In this document: positions 17,935 to 27,510 of the stretch, one piece after another
Position numbering within the stretch: position 1 is the first letter of the stretch
How the letters are laid out: each line of letters starts with the position of its first letter
Assembly: GCA_017548765.1 (NCBI GenBank)
Contig: JAFYZH010000094.1
Coordinates: 1 to 63,541, forward strand
Source of the DNA: Lachnospiraceae bacterium
GTDB taxonomy: Bacteria; Bacillota; Clostridia; Lachnospirales; Lachnospiraceae
Reading direction: 5' to 3'
DNA: 63,541 bases
Position numbers and translations under genes: made by a program
Notes under the pieces: generated by a model
Database searches by the model: none
What the model was told of the DNA's origin: nothing
What the model saw: the letters and a program-made list of their open reading frames with translations, nothing else

Positions 17935-18996
17935 TTACTCCTCCTGCGGCTCGTATCCGCGGATATCCCGCACATTCATCCGGTCCGTATCATAGAACAG
18001 ACGAATATCGGCAGGACAAGAAGTCACATCCAAACTCGTCAGTTCATTTTCATAACAGTAGATCTCACGCAAATCGGTACATCCGTCCACTTTCAAACTC
18101 GTCAACTCGTTGTATGAACAATCGAGCGAATACAGTTTTGTAAGGCCGGACGCATCCAGCCTCTTCATCTTATTATTTCGGGCGCCGATCATTACTAATT
18201 CCGAACACCCGTCTATATTCATACTCGTCAACTTATTCGTATGGCAGGAGAGAGATTCCAGTTTAGTAAACCCGGACACATCTAAACTCGTCAACAAGTT
18301 TTCCGAACAATGGATCGTGGTCAGTTTCGTACACCCGGTCAGTTTCAGACTCGTCAACTCGTTGTATGAACAATCGAGGTCGGATAAGCGGGAGCAGCCA
18401 CTGACGTCCAGGCTCGTCAGTTGGTTTTCACCGCAAATCAGCGTAAGCAGCACCTTATTGTGCTTCAGACCCAAAACCTCCAACGCATTGCCCTCGCAAT
18501 CCAGTTCCCGCAGTTTCGGATTATGACTTACATCCAAGCCGGATAATTCATTATAGTAGCACAATAAGATCTGCAGGTTCGGATTATGACTTACGTCCAA
18601 TGCAGTGATTTTATTAGACCAACAACAAAGTTCCCGAAGTTCGATGTTTTTTGTCACATCCAGGCTGGTAAGATCATTATCATAACACGCCAAAGATCTC
18701 AGTTTCGGAAAGTATTCGATACCCCGCAGATCTTTGATCTTCATACTTGCAACGTCGCACTCTCTCACCTTCCTGCGCTCATTCCCGTTCAGCACTCCGT
18801 CCTCATCCAAGTCGTAATAAGTCGAAACGTATATCCGAAACACCTTATCCGGAAAATGCTCTTCGTCGATAGTGATCGCGGCTAATTTCCCCTCGCCGCC
18901 TCGCAAAATAACGTACACAAAAACCGCCGCCGCGATCAAAACCACGGCCGCTACGGACAGGATGAGTATACGTTTTTTCTTTCCGAGTTTTTTCAT
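17935..18996 (-). CDS. membrane-anchored LRR protein with EF-hand-like loop
   Basis: A 353-residue protein with a basic N-terminus (MKKLGKKKR) and one membrane segment (ILILSVAAVVLIAAAVFVYV), probably an uncleaved anchor with the rest outside. After it comes the same module as in the sigma-LRR protein: DEEHFPDKVFRIYV, then a loop DLDEDGVLNGNE, then about eleven 21-residue LRRs with LxCxxNxLTSLDVS repeats. First gene of the LRR operon, 50 bases downstream of a good sigma-A promoter (TTGCAT, 17 bases, TATAAT). TAAGGA precedes the ATG. The shared membrane-proximal domain suggests the three LRR proteins respond to related ligands or interact. Confidence 0.87.
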   Translation of the reverse strand: MKKLGKKKRILILSVAAVVLIAAAVFVYVILRGGEGKLAAITIDEEHFPDKVFRIYVSTYYDLDEDGVLNGNERRKVRECDVASMKIKDLRGIEYFPKLRSLACYDNDLTSLDVTKNIELRELCCWSNKITALDVSHNPNLQILLCYYNELSGLDVSHNPKLRELDCEGNALEVLGLKHNKVLLTLICGENQLTSLDVSGCSRLSDLDCSYNELTSLKLTGCTKLTTIHCSENLLTSLDVSGFTKLESLSCHTNKLTSMNIDGCSELVMIGARNNKMKRLDASGLTKLYSLDCSYNELTSLKVDGCTDLREIYCYENELTSLDVTSCPADIRLFYDTDRMNVRDIRGYEPQEE

Positions 18997-19044
18997 CCCC
19001 GCACTTCCTTACCACATTTTAAGCCGAAACCGGCATCTGTATCC

Positions 19045-19073
19045 ATTATATCGGCAAAACGCCTCAAATGCAA
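19045..19073 (-). promoter_or_regulatory. sigma-A promoter of the LRR operon
   Basis: Minus strand: -35 TTGCAT (19068-19073), 17-base spacer, -10 TATAAT (19045-19050), about 50 bases before the first LRR start codon. Confidence 0.7.
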
Positions 19074-19074
19074 G

Positions 19075-19103
19075 TTTGGCGGGACTCGAAGAGTCCCGCC
19101 AAA
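19075..19103 (-). terminator. strong hairpin between the dehydrogenase gene and the LRR operon
   Basis: A 13-bp perfect stem (TTTGGCGGGACTC, 19075-19087 with 19091-19103) with a 3-base loop, 36 bases after the stop of the dehydrogenase gene. It lacks a clear T tract on either strand, so termination may be inefficient; the LRR promoter's -35 begins directly after it. Confidence 0.5.
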
Positions 19104-19139
19104 AGATAAATGATCAACTATGTAAATGGATCTATTCGA

Positions 19140-20459
19140 TCACAGTCTCCAGTAACGTACTCCGGAAGCCTTCAGATCGTCGATCGCATACAGTCCTTTA
19201 ACATCGATAAGGACCTTCTCATCATCGGGCGCTGCTTTAAAGAAGCCCTTGATATCCCCGATGCTCAGTTGTCTGAATTCGTTATGGGCTACAGCGACGA
19301 TAATACAATCAGCCTGCTTAGCTTCCTCCATACACTTCAACTCAACGCCATATTCACGAAGCGCATCATCCTTATTCGCCCAAGGATCCACAACGACCGG
19401 GTCGATCCCGTACTCATTAAGACGTGTGATGATGTCTTCTACCTTGCTGTTTCTCGTATCCGGGCAGTTCTCTTTAAACGTAAGTCCCAGGATCACCACC
19501 TTAGCGTCACGCACATTCAGGCCGGCGAGAACCATCTGTTTGATCGCAGCGTCAGCTACAAAGGCTCCCATACCGTCATTCACTATGCGGCCATTCAGAA
19601 TGATCTGACTGTGGTATCCGAGTTTCTCAGCTTCATACGTGAAATAGTAGGGATCGACACCGATGCAATGGCCGCCCACGAGGCCGGGACGGAAGCCCAA
19701 TGCATTCCACTTTGTGTTCATGCCGTCTACAACTTCATTCGTATCGATGTTCATACGATCGAAAACCATCGCCAACTCATTCATGAACGCAATGTTGATA
19801 TCTCTCTGGCTGTTTTCCACTACCTTGATCGCTTCTGCTGTTTTGATGCTGGAAACGGGATAGGTTCCCACCTCGATAACGAGATCGTAGACCTTTTTGA
19901 TCTCCGCGCAGCACTCCGGTGTCATACCGGAAACGATCTTCTTGATATTCTCAAGGCGATGCACTTTATCGCCGGGATTGATTCTTTCAGGGCTATATCC
20001 AACCCAGAAATCCACGCCGCATTTCAGGCCGGAATCCGCTTCCAGGATCGGAATGCAGACATCCTCGGTAACGCCGGGATAAACAGTGGATTCATATACA
20101 ACGATCGCACCCTTACGGAGATTGCGACCAACCGCATGGCTGGCTCCCTCGACAGGTGTAAGATCAGGCGTATGGTCGGTATTTACCGGTGTCGGAACTG
20201 CAACGATGAGGAAATCAGCCTCTTTCAGTCTCGTTTCATCATCCGTAAAATCTACGGAAGAAGCCTTAATGCCTTCATCTCCGATCTCATGAGTCGGATC
20301 TATTCCGTTTTTATACAACTGAATCTTAGCAGTGTTCGTATCGAAGCCGATTACATCGACCTTCTTGGAAAATGCAACAGCGATCGGCATGCCCACATAA
20401 CCCAGGCCAACAAGTGCCAGCTTCGACTCTCTTGCCACCAGTTTTTCATACGTATTCAT
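19140..20459 (-). CDS. nucleotide-sugar 6-dehydrogenase, WbpA/TviB (UDP-GlcNAc dehydrogenase) type
   Basis: Four-electron NAD-dependent dehydrogenase, 439 residues, converting a UDP-N-acetylhexosamine to the uronic acid. It has an N-terminal Rossmann motif GLGYVGMPIA, AVPTPV, an ESTVYPGVTE segment, the catalytic Cys motif GGHCIGVDPYY, and a C-terminal domain with LGLTFKENCPDTRNSK. The GGHCIGVDPYY form and overall layout are closer to the VipA/TviB/WbpA group than to UDP-glucose dehydrogenases. The start (20459) has GAGGAG about 12 bases upstream and matches the family N-terminus. It has its own promoter at 20524-20552. With the oxidase and aminotransferase genes at 27.5-29.8 kb it completes three steps of a Wbp-like route to a diacetamido-uronic acid. 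Confidence 0.9.
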   Translation of the reverse strand: MNTYEKLVARESKLALVGLGYVGMPIAVAFSKKVDVIGFDTNTAKIQLYKNGIDPTHEIGDEGIKASSVDFTDDETRLKEADFLIVAVPTPVNTDHTPDLTPVEGASHAVGRNLRKGAIVVYESTVYPGVTEDVCIPILEADSGLKCGVDFWVGYSPERINPGDKVHRLENIKKIVSGMTPECCAEIKKVYDLVIEVGTYPVSSIKTAEAIKVVENSQRDINIAFMNELAMVFDRMNIDTNEVVDGMNTKWNALGFRPGLVGGHCIGVDPYYFTYEAEKLGYHSQIILNGRIVNDGMGAFVADAAIKQMVLAGLNVRDAKVVILGLTFKENCPDTRNSKVEDIITRLNEYGIDPVVVDPWANKDDALREYGVELKCMEEAKQADCIIVAVAHNEFRQLSIGDIKGFFKAAPDDEKVLIDVKGLYAIDDLKASGVRYWRL

Positions 20460-20523
20460 GATCTTATTATTCTCCTCGGGTAATAAAACTATCATCGCGG
20501 TCCTCTATTTCGGACCGAATATA

Positions 20524-20552
20524 ACTATACCATAACCACACCGTGATTTCAA
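20524..20552 (-). promoter_or_regulatory. sigma-A promoter of the WbpA/TviB-type dehydrogenase gene
   Basis: Minus strand: TTGAAA (20547-20552), 17-base spacer, TATAGT (20524-20529), with TATGG before the -10 (extended -10). It resembles the promoter at 36186-36213 before the polysaccharide operon (TTGAAATCA at the -35 and GTTATGGTA at the -10). Confidence 0.65.
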
Positions 20553-20746
20553 TATGATAATGCAGATGGATGTTGGTTCATCACTTACCTTCTTTTCCTC
20601 GTCATCTTCAACATATCCAATCGATCATTGATCAACGCCCTGCAAGCCTCCCTTCGGCGATACTACAACCCGTATATCGGTTAACCGAAGTAAACGCACA
20701 CGAAAAATGCGAAGGGAGGGAGAAGGAGGAGGTAAAAGAAGGAGGG

Positions 20747-20767
20747 CCCACAAGGGACCCTCTGATG
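20747..20767 (-). terminator. probable terminator of the polysaccharide operon
   Basis: Minus strand GAGGGTCCC TTGT GGGCCCTC with one bulge, followed by CTTCTTTT, about 30 bases after the stop of the acetyltransferase gene. Confidence 0.55.
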
Positions 20768-20797
20768 TAACATAAAACGATATTATAATGCGATGAA

Positions 20798-21232
20798 TTA
20801 AAGCATTTCTGTTCCTCTTATCAACATGCCTTCAGATCCATTATTATTGATCACCTGGGCAGGAACGCCTGCAATAGTCACATTATCTTCTTCGAAACTC
20901 TTATTTACAACCGCATTCGCTCCAATGGCAACCCCATTTCCAATCTTGATCGGACCAAATATTTTTGCACCAGGACCAATATAAACATTATCTCCGATAA
21001 CAGGGGCTTGTCCGTGTGTCCCTGCAGCAGTCCCTATATTCACGCATACATGAATGCGGCAATTCTCACCGATTCGGGCATTGTTGCTGATTATCACAGG
21101 ACCGATATGCGCCAATGCAAGTCCTTTGTCCACGCAATTGATCCCTATGGAATAATTGCACCTCATCCCTATCTTAAACATCCGATAAGCATAATATTTC
21201 CTGAGCAGAACATTCAGCACTCCTCCTGCCAT
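20798..21232 (-). CDS. serine O-acetyltransferase-like hexapeptide-repeat acetyltransferase (C-terminal intact part)
   Basis: The 144-residue open frame is the catalytic left-handed beta-helix of a CysE-like acetyltransferase: LAHIGPVIISNNARIGENC, VCVNIGTAAG, IGDNVYIGPGAKIFGPIKIG and the tail VTIAGVPAQVI. Family proteins are about 180-190 residues. In this frame the codons before the ATG still read KYEIALRKCEYYANT, the expected N-terminal helix, and the rest is found in other frames (see 21233-21377). As written, the first helices are lost. In this locus it more likely acetylates a sugar or amino-sugar than serine. Confidence 0.75.
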   Translation of the reverse strand: MAGGVLNVLLRKYYAYRMFKIGMRCNYSIGINCVDKGLALAHIGPVIISNNARIGENCRIHVCVNIGTAAGTHGQAPVIGDNVYIGPGAKIFGPIKIGNGVAIGANAVVNKSFEEDNVTIAGVPAQVINNNGSEGMLIRGTEML

Positions 21233-21377
21233 TGTATTTGCATAGTATTCGCATTTTCTCAGAGCAATTTCATACTTCCAAAATCAAGTCTGTATGCTTC
21301 GGTCTTTTCCTTGTTCTTCCTTAAGATAGCCGATCGGCCGCTAGATAAGTCTTTAAATCCCCTTTATTACAAATCAT
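21233..21377 (-). pseudogene. frameshifted N-terminal part of the acetyltransferase gene
   Basis: An ATG at 21377 begins MICNKGDLKTYLAADR, a typical N-terminus of this family. The reading then shifts: AILRKNKEKTEAYRLDFG is in a second frame and KYEIALRKCEYYANT in a third, which joins the intact catalytic domain. Each step fits loss of one base, in a GGC run near 21335 and a TTTT run near 21287. The gene is therefore either decaying or affected by homopolymer sequencing errors; correcting two bases would give one CDS, 20798-21377. Confidence 0.7.
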
Positions 21378-21467
21378 CAGATACAATCCCGCCTTCCTTA
21401 GTTCCCGTTTTCTTTAGAAGTTTCTCCGCACCAATCCAGTGAAACTACCTCTGACACTTCACTAGTT

Positions 21468-22712
21468 TCAATCACGTCGAAACAAGTCTCTCGTATATAC
21501 TTTATCTTGGACATCATCCAAACAAGGATCATAACGGTTAGCGATGATCGTATCGCTTTGGCGCTTGAACTCCTTCAAATCGTTTACTACTTTGCTGCCC
21601 AAAAAAGTAGTACCGTTCTCAAGAGTAGGTTCATAAATGATGACTGTAGCACCTTTTGCTTTGATCCGTTTCATTACTCCTTGGATCGCTGAATGTCTAA
21701 AGTTATCGCTGTTCTCTTTCATCGTCAAGCGATAGACTCCGACAATAACTTCACGTTCCATAGAAGCATCAAAATCGTAATTTGAGACATACCCATAATA
21801 ACCAGCTTTTGTTAATGCCTGGTTCGCAATGAATTCTTTCCTAGTCTTATTGGACTCAACAATAGCTCTTATTAAATCTTCCGGCACATTAGCGAAATTT
21901 GCCAAGAGTTGCTTTGTATCCTTGGGAAGGCAATACCCTCCGTAACCAAACGACGGATTATTGTACTGCATGCCAATTCGCGGATCTAGACAGACTCCTC
22001 GAATAATGTCTTCTGCACTCAAACCTTTCATCTCTGCATACGTATCAAGTTCGTTGAAGCAACTTACCCGGAGAGCAAGATACGTATTGGCAAAAAGTTT
22101 CACAGCTTCCGCTTCGGTAAAGCCCATAAACAATACTTCAACATCTTTCTTCTCCGCCCCATCTTTGAGCATAGTCGCGAAGGCCTCCGCTTCTCTTCTG
22201 GTCCCCTCATCACAGCCTACGATGATCCGGCTTGGGTAAAGGTTATCATAGAGAGCTTTTGATTCCCTAAGGAATTCCGGACTAAAAATGATTTTTTCAG
22301 AGTTAAACTTCTTTCGTATGGACTCCGTATAGCCAACCGGAATCGTAGATTTAATGACCATTATTGCCGACGGGTTGCACTCAATAACAAGCCGGATAAC
22401 AGCCTCGACAGCCGTTGTATCAAAGAAATTCTTTCGGGAATCGTAGTTCGTAGGTGTGGCGATAATGACATAGTCTGCATTTCGATATGCAGATTCTCCA
22501 TCCAGTGTGGCTCTTAAATCTAGGTTTCTCTGTCCGCTTTTAGCTTCTTGAAGGTATCTTTCGATATAATCATCTTTAATCGGGCTTTCCCAACGATTGA
22601 TTTGTTCAACCTTCTCAGCAATAATATCGACCGCTGTGACATGATTGTGCTGACTAAGCAGCACAGCCAAACTTAAGCCTACATATCCTGTTCCCGCAAC
22701 TACAATATTCAT
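21468..22712 (-). CDS. ugd: UDP-glucose 6-dehydrogenase (paralogue 1)
   Basis: NAD-dependent UDP-glucose dehydrogenase, 414 residues, making UDP-glucuronate for polysaccharide. Rossmann motif [14 protein letters not shown], then [38 protein letters not shown] and the catalytic Cys motif [14 protein letters not shown]. It is of the short class (about 390-415 residues), close to E. coli Ugd. Compared with its tandem paralogue it has an insert of about 15 residues before VGVYRLTMK ([15 protein letters not shown]). AGGAAGAGAGG precedes the ATG. It is followed by the frameshifted acetyltransferase and lies 78 bases after paralogue 2. Confidence 0.92.
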   Translation of the reverse strand: MNIVVAGTGYVGLSLAVLLSQHNHVTAVDIIAEKVEQINRWESPIKDDYIERYLQEAKSGQRNLDLRATLDGESAYRNADYVIIATPTNYDSRKNFFDTTAVEAVIRLVIECNPSAIMVIKSTIPVGYTESIRKKFNSEKIIFSPEFLRESKALYDNLYPSRIIVGCDEGTRREAEAFATMLKDGAEKKDVEVLFMGFTEAEAVKLFANTYLALRVSCFNELDTYAEMKGLSAEDIIRGVCLDPRIGMQYNNPSFGYGGYCLPKDTKQLLANFANVPEDLIRAIVESNKTRKEFIANQALTKAGYYGYVSNYDFDASMEREVIVGVYRLTMKENSDNFRHSAIQGVMKRIKAKGATVIIYEPTLENGTTFLGSKVVNDLKEFKRQSDTIIANRYDPCLDDVQDKVYTRDLFRRD

Positions 22713-22790
22713 AATAGCCTCTCTTCCTTTTACAGGTGCTTATAATGCTTCTCAACATACTGCAATAATAACCGAAGGCTTCCACAAAAC

Positions 22791-24014
22791 CTAGTCTCTT
22801 GTGAATAGATCTCTTGTATAAACTTTGTCCATAACATCTCCAAGGATCGAATTATCATACCGGTTCGCTACAATGACATCTGATTCTGCTTTAAACTTCT
22901 CTAAATCGTTAACCACCATAGAGTTGAAGAAAGTGCTTCCATCTTCCAACGTCGGCTCGTAGATGATCACAGGAACTCCTTTTGCCTTGATATATTTCAT
23001 AACGTCCTGGATAGCAGAAGCGCGGAAGTTGTCGGAATTACTCTTCATGGTAAGACGATACACCCCAACAGTTTTCGGGTTCTGTTTAAGAATCTGTTCA
23101 GCAATAAACTCTTTTCGAACCGTATTACTCTGTACTACAGCCCCGATCATCGTCTGTGGAACATCCTTGTAATTAGCAAGAAGCTGCTTTGTATCTTTGG
23201 GCAGGCAATATCCGCCATAGCCAAAGGATGGGTTATTATAATGGCTTCCGATTCGAGGATCCATGCAAACGCCATCGATAATCATTTTTGCATCAAGCCC
23301 TTTAGTTTGTGCATATGTATCAAGTTCATTGAAATAACTCACGCGCACAGCAAGGTAAGTATTGGCAAAGAGTTTAATGGCTTCCGCCTCAGTAGGATAT
23401 GCTATCAGAATCGGAATATTCTGAGCTGCCTGGCCTGCTCTGGCTTCTTCCGTCCTAGCACCTTCGAGAAGAAGATTCGCAAACAACTCCGCTTCCTCCC
23501 TCTGCTCATCCTCAGCGCCTACAACAATGCGGCTCGGATGAAGATTATCATAAAGCGCTTTCGACTCTCTCAAGAATTCCGGACTGAAAATGATATTCTT
23601 CACTCCATATTTCTCCTTGACCGATTCTGTATAGCCAACAGGAATGGTGGATTTGATGACCATCAAGACTTCAGGATTCACCTTCAAAGTCCACTCAATT
23701 GCATCTTCAACAGCACTGGTATCGAAGAAATGATGCTCATCATCATAGTTGGTTGGTGTTGCAATTATGACAAGTTCTGCTGATTTGTATGCAGCCTCCT
23801 TGTCTGTGGTTGTAGTCAGATTCAGTTTCCTTTTTCCTTCTCTCGCCTCACTAAAGAACCGCTCGATCTCATCATCCTGAATGGGACTAATAAACTTATT
23901 CAGTTTCTCAGCCTTTTTTTCTGTGGTGGTTATTGCAGTCACTTCATGGTTTTGAGCCAACAATACAGCCAAACTCAACCCTACGTACCCTACTCCTGCT
24001 ACTGTGATCTTCAC
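22791..24014 (-). CDS. ugd: UDP-glucose 6-dehydrogenase (paralogue 2)
   Basis: Second UDP-glucose dehydrogenase of the same short class, 407 residues. Motifs: [45 protein letters not shown] and [14 protein letters not shown] with the catalytic Cys. The start is a GTG at 24014, preceded by GGAGG 8 bases away; the frame continues further upstream but without a ribosome site and out of register with the family N-terminus. It carries a short insert ([11 protein letters not shown]) that paralogue 1 lacks. Two neighbouring copies may supply different amounts of UDP-glucuronate or act on different UDP-hexoses. Confidence 0.92.
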   Translation of the reverse strand: MKITVAGVGYVGLSLAVLLAQNHEVTAITTTEKKAEKLNKFISPIQDDEIERFFSEAREGKRKLNLTTTTDKEAAYKSAELVIIATPTNYDDEHHFFDTSAVEDAIEWTLKVNPEVLMVIKSTIPVGYTESVKEKYGVKNIIFSPEFLRESKALYDNLHPSRIVVGAEDEQREEAELFANLLLEGARTEEARAGQAAQNIPILIAYPTEAEAIKLFANTYLAVRVSYFNELDTYAQTKGLDAKMIIDGVCMDPRIGSHYNNPSFGYGGYCLPKDTKQLLANYKDVPQTMIGAVVQSNTVRKEFIAEQILKQNPKTVGVYRLTMKSNSDNFRASAIQDVMKYIKAKGVPVIIYEPTLEDGSTFFNSMVVNDLEKFKAESDVIVANRYDNSILGDVMDKVYTRDLFTRD

Positions 24015-24061
24015 TTTTCTGTCCTCCTGTTGTTCATTATTTGAATAACACCTGTGAAACA

Positions 24062-25258
24062 TTACACCCCATGTTCAATTTTGTCCAAAAGTTCCTTGAA
24101 TACCCTGTTCTGTCTGGTACGTGAAAACTCCTCCAATAGACCGGGCTTCCATTCCGTCAGTTTCATATCCCTCTCTTGGACTAACTCATTCAAGGCATTC
24201 AAAACATCCTCTTTTTCATAGCATATGAACGAATGATCAAATGGCTGCAAAAACCTTTCCAGAAAAATCCCCGGCTTTATAACCGCAAGGATTGGTTTGT
24301 TTAAATATATATAATCAAACACCTTCGTTCCGGGACCTTCTGCGTATACATACTCCAACGTACACGCATTACACGAAGAGAGCAATTTGATCCCTTCTTT
24401 GTAATTCTTTTGTCCTGCACATGAATACCACCCACCGGAATTAAGATTATGCTCGTGAAAATATGCTTGTATCGCCGGATTCTCGGGCCCAATGTGAAGA
24501 AGTCTAACCTTATGGCCTTGACGATTGAAATCTTCAATCGCATTAAACAAACTACACGTTAACTCCCGGTTGTAATACATCAGTTTTCCAAAATAGCCTA
24601 TTGTGTAGTGGTCCGGATCCGGTTCAAGAAGTTTCATCCCCTCAAGAGCCACGTCATCATATCCATTATATGCAACAGCGAATTTCGACTTCGGAATCTT
24701 GAAATATGAAGACATGTTTTCCTGCATATCCGGAGCTACAACTGTAATATATGTCGCATTTTTAAGGCACTCTTTTTCCCGTGAATACATTCCGGGATAA
24801 TAGAACAGCATTTTGGCTTTATTAATTATTCCGTTTCTTTTTCTCTTCTCCGGGCTGGAAATATTCAGGTCACGATAATCAACGATACAGGGAATTCCGG
24901 CAGCCTTGAGGATACGCACGGATCGTAAAGTATAGAATGGTCCAACGCTTAAAATGGCGGCATCAAACGTCTCTCTCCTCAACAGGTCAGATAAAGCTTC
25001 ATTAAACTCTTTCTCGTTGATTCTGTTCTTCTTCACATGGCTTTTTGTTTTAGTGTCTATATCATATGTGATAACGTTTATCCCTTCCGGAATAGTCGAA
25101 CTAAGTCCTTTAGGATCAAATGATCGAATACACTCTTCCGAAAGGCACAGTACAGACACTTCATAGCCTAAATTCATAAGATATTTGGATAAACTCAGTA
25201 CACGGATCGCACCAACTTGTCCATGGGGCGCATAAGGCCCAATCAGCAGTACCCTCAT
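24062..25258 (-). CDS. GT4-like glycosyltransferase
   Basis: GT-B fold glycosyltransferase of 398 residues. The N-terminal half starts [19 protein letters not shown] and has [16 protein letters not shown]; the C-terminal half has [26 protein letters not shown] and the donor-binding stretch [20 protein letters not shown], in place of the classical E-x7-E motif. The start at 25258 follows GAGAGGAG; the frame runs 11 codons further without one. No membrane segments, so it works at the inner face of the membrane on the lipid-linked oligosaccharide. Its sugar cannot be told from sequence. Confidence 0.85.
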   Translation of the reverse strand: MRVLLIGPYAPHGQVGAIRVLSLSKYLMNLGYEVSVLCLSEECIRSFDPKGLSSTIPEGINVITYDIDTKTKSHVKKNRINEKEFNEALSDLLRRETFDAAILSVGPFYTLRSVRILKAAGIPCIVDYRDLNISSPEKRKRNGIINKAKMLFYYPGMYSREKECLKNATYITVVAPDMQENMSSYFKIPKSKFAVAYNGYDDVALEGMKLLEPDPDHYTIGYFGKLMYYNRELTCSLFNAIEDFNRQGHKVRLLHIGPENPAIQAYFHEHNLNSGGWYSCAGQKNYKEGIKLLSSCNACTLEYVYAEGPGTKVFDYIYLNKPILAVIKPGIFLERFLQPFDHSFICYEKEDVLNALNELVQERDMKLTEWKPGLLEEFSRTRQNRVFKELLDKIEHGV

Positions 25259-25328
25259 TAAATCTCCTCTCCGGAACTCCATTATGAGCACCCTGTTAAT
25301 GCAAAAACAAGCTTAGTCTCGAAGACAC

Positions 25329-26225
25329 TTACTGTTTCTTCGCCAACAGTTTGGCAGGATTTCCGGCAATCGTTACGCCAGCGTCAACCGACTTAGTCAC
25401 CGTTGACCCCATTCCTATGATGGCTCTGTCACCGACAGTAATGCGGTTTCGAAGTACTGCATTAATGCCTACATAGGAATGTTCCCCCAGTTCATCGAAC
25501 CCGCCAATAATACCACCGGCAGTGATGCCGACATTTCTATGGAGATGAACATCATGACCGATATGTACCAGCGCATCGAGCTTAACATTGTTCTCAATGA
25601 CTGTATCCCCACTGGAACCGCAGGAAACATTATCATGCGCACCTATCTCAACATTGTCTCCGATGATCACTCTTCCTAATGTGGGAATACGAAGTTTATT
25701 GTTGTCCTCATCAACTGCCATCGTATAACCATTAGCGCCTACAACCGCATGCTCGTTGGCGTAGAAATTATCCCCGATCGTAGCTCTTCTGATAACGCTT
25801 CCTGCCAGGATAACAGCGTTCTTTCCGATCTGAACATCCGGACCGATAACGCACCCGGGTTCAATATACGCGTTTTCACCGATTTTACAGTCCTCACTGA
25901 TATAGTACCCTTCATCCGTTTGTCTGAATTTAAGTTTCTTCTCCTCGGCAAATCGCTCATCGGCAAACTGAGCGGCAAAACGCGCATATGCAAGTTGGGG
26001 ATTAGTTGTTAGTACAACTGCATTCTTTTTAGCAATCTCAGCCGGGACTTCTATGTTACTCTCAGCAAAGATAAGGCATTCCGATACAGAAGCCAGCGCT
26101 CCCAAAAGGCGTTCCACCTTTTTTGTAATATACATTGCTGTATTCGACTTGGGAGCCCCAATGTATGAAGCGCCATCGACAGAAAAATGTTTCTCTGGAA
26201 CTATCCTGCTAACATCAAACAACAT
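25329..26225 (-). CDS. LpxD-like left-handed beta-helix N-acyltransferase
   Basis: A 298-residue trimeric-type acyltransferase. The N-terminal domain (about 1-95) resembles the uridine-binding domain of LpxD, and about 100-290 is a long hexapeptide-repeat helix (IGENAYIEPGCVIGPDVQIG, NAVILAGSVIRRATIG, VHIGHDVHLHRNVGI, VTIAGNPAKLL). The catalytic-type His is in VHIGHDVHLHRN. LpxD proper acts in lipid A synthesis, absent from Gram-positives, so here it probably N-acylates or N-acetylates a UDP-amino-sugar made by the neighbouring aminotransferase (a WbpD-like role, inferred). The ATG at 26225 follows AAAGGATGG. Confidence 0.85.
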   Translation of the reverse strand: MLFDVSRIVPEKHFSVDGASYIGAPKSNTAMYITKKVERLLGALASVSECLIFAESNIEVPAEIAKKNAVVLTTNPQLAYARFAAQFADERFAEEKKLKFRQTDEGYYISEDCKIGENAYIEPGCVIGPDVQIGKNAVILAGSVIRRATIGDNFYANEHAVVGANGYTMAVDEDNNKLRIPTLGRVIIGDNVEIGAHDNVSCGSSGDTVIENNVKLDALVHIGHDVHLHRNVGITAGGIIGGFDELGEHSYVGINAVLRNRITVGDRAIIGMGSTVTKSVDAGVTIAGNPAKLLAKKQ

Positions 26226-26379
26226 TATACCACCATCCTTTGGAAAAATTGACACAAAAGCCCTGTCTTACACTCTCCTTGGTTAGTCAAAACCATATCC
26301 ATCACCTGATCTTCCTTTCCACACCGTGTGCAAATGTCCCTGTTATCCAAGCACATGTCACATCGTAAAGGCTTACCGC

Positions 26380-27483
26380 TTAACGGGTGTTTTTTACTGT
26401 CTCATAGACCTTATCTAGAATCTGCACTACATTGTTCCAATCATATTCTTTGGAAATCTCTTTCATTCGACTCTCAAAACCTTTCATAGCCTTCGGATTA
26501 TCCCGAAGATAACAGATTGCCTCTTTAAGTTCTTCATCCGATCGAGTATCTACAGCCAACCCAACGCCCTTGTCTACAGCAAATCTCCCCGGATTTAGAG
26601 ATTGGGTCGCTATGATCGGCGTTCCCGTAAACATAGCTTCAAACAATTTAACCGGTTCAAATTCCCCCTGATAGTTTGGATTTGTAGGATCATATGCGAC
26701 ATAACTCACATCCGTGTTACGAAAAATATCAACCGAATCCTCAAGCCCATTAAATGCTCCATGAATGGTCACATTTTCGTTTTTTTCTGCCATTACTCTG
26801 AGTTGCTCTAAATCCGGACCATCTCCATAAATATCAACTCTAACCCGTTCCAGATCTTTCACCGCTTTGAATAATGCTGCAAACTCTTTTATCTGGTTAC
26901 GCACTCTTCCTATGTACGCTATTCTCAGTACATCAGAGGGTATTTTATTACAGCCGCGAAACATCGAAGAATCGCAATAGTTTCTGAGTGGAAAAAACCT
27001 ATCTTCTATTCCTTTTCCGTAAGCCTCAAGATTTAGCGAAGAAACATAAATATTTCCCACAGATCTTTTGGCTAAAAAACATCCTATGATATGCGAGAGT
27101 TTTTTTCTGACCTTGCCGCCTTTATCATAGAACTCATGCATGTCAAAAACGAACCTCTTTCGTGCCAAATATCCAACGATTGCGCCGTCTAGATCATGGC
27201 AATGTAACACATCGCATTTTCTTCGTTTCAAATACTTCCGGCACTGATGTATAAAAGACAAATAAGCAACAATCTGTTTATATCCAGTGCCCTCAATGGC
27301 TGAAATACCAAACCGTCTTATTCTGATTCCATCTTGCTTTTCTACACGGGGCAACCCCTTCTCGGGTGTTTTATCCCAACAAAGCACCTCTACTTCATGC
27401 CCTTGTGAAACCAGATACTTGGCTTCCTTATACACCCGAACATCTGGAGAAAATGCATTTGTTAAAATCATTTTGATCTTCAT
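26380..27483 (-). CDS. GT4 family glycosyltransferase
   Basis: GT-B glycosyltransferase of 367 residues: MKIKMILTNAFSPDVRVYKE at the N-terminus, CDVLHCHDLDGAIVGYLARK, VLRIAYIGRVRNQIKEF, then VRVDIYGDGPDLEQL, and the donor site GEFEPVKLFEAMFTGTPIIA. The ATG at 27483 is the family-like start; the upstream codons lack a ribosome site. Cytoplasmic and membrane-associated. It sits between the oxidase gene (27511) and the LpxD-like gene and is in line with both. Confidence 0.87.
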   Translation of the reverse strand: MKIKMILTNAFSPDVRVYKEAKYLVSQGHEVEVLCWDKTPEKGLPRVEKQDGIRIRRFGISAIEGTGYKQIVAYLSFIHQCRKYLKRRKCDVLHCHDLDGAIVGYLARKRFVFDMHEFYDKGGKVRKKLSHIIGCFLAKRSVGNIYVSSLNLEAYGKGIEDRFFPLRNYCDSSMFRGCNKIPSDVLRIAYIGRVRNQIKEFAALFKAVKDLERVRVDIYGDGPDLEQLRVMAEKNENVTIHGAFNGLEDSVDIFRNTDVSYVAYDPTNPNYQGEFEPVKLFEAMFTGTPIIATQSLNPGRFAVDKGVGLAVDTRSDEELKEAICYLRDNPKAMKGFESRMKEISKEYDWNNVVQILDKVYETVKNTR

Positions 27484-27510
27484 GTTATATCCCACCACAA
27501 TTCTCTAATC

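Larger units (their letters stand above)
20460..20797. other. 338-base region without a gene
   Basis: It holds the dehydrogenase promoter (20524-20552), a terminator-like hairpin (20747-20767) and a purine-rich stretch (20706-20750) between them. Short open frames on both strands show no ribosome site, no family signature and no normal composition. I see nothing else in it. Confidence 0.6.

Noticed and set aside
20570-20770. 66-codon plus-strand frame in the gap before the acetyltransferase
   Set aside because: No ribosome site, low-complexity Glu/Lys tail from a purine tract, no recognisable similarity.
25329-26225. evidence for a Gram-negative host because of the LpxD-like gene
   Set aside because: No other lipid A genes are present and the surrounding exported proteins, SLH domain and ribosome sites fit a Gram-positive; LpxD-like enzymes occur in polysaccharide loci.
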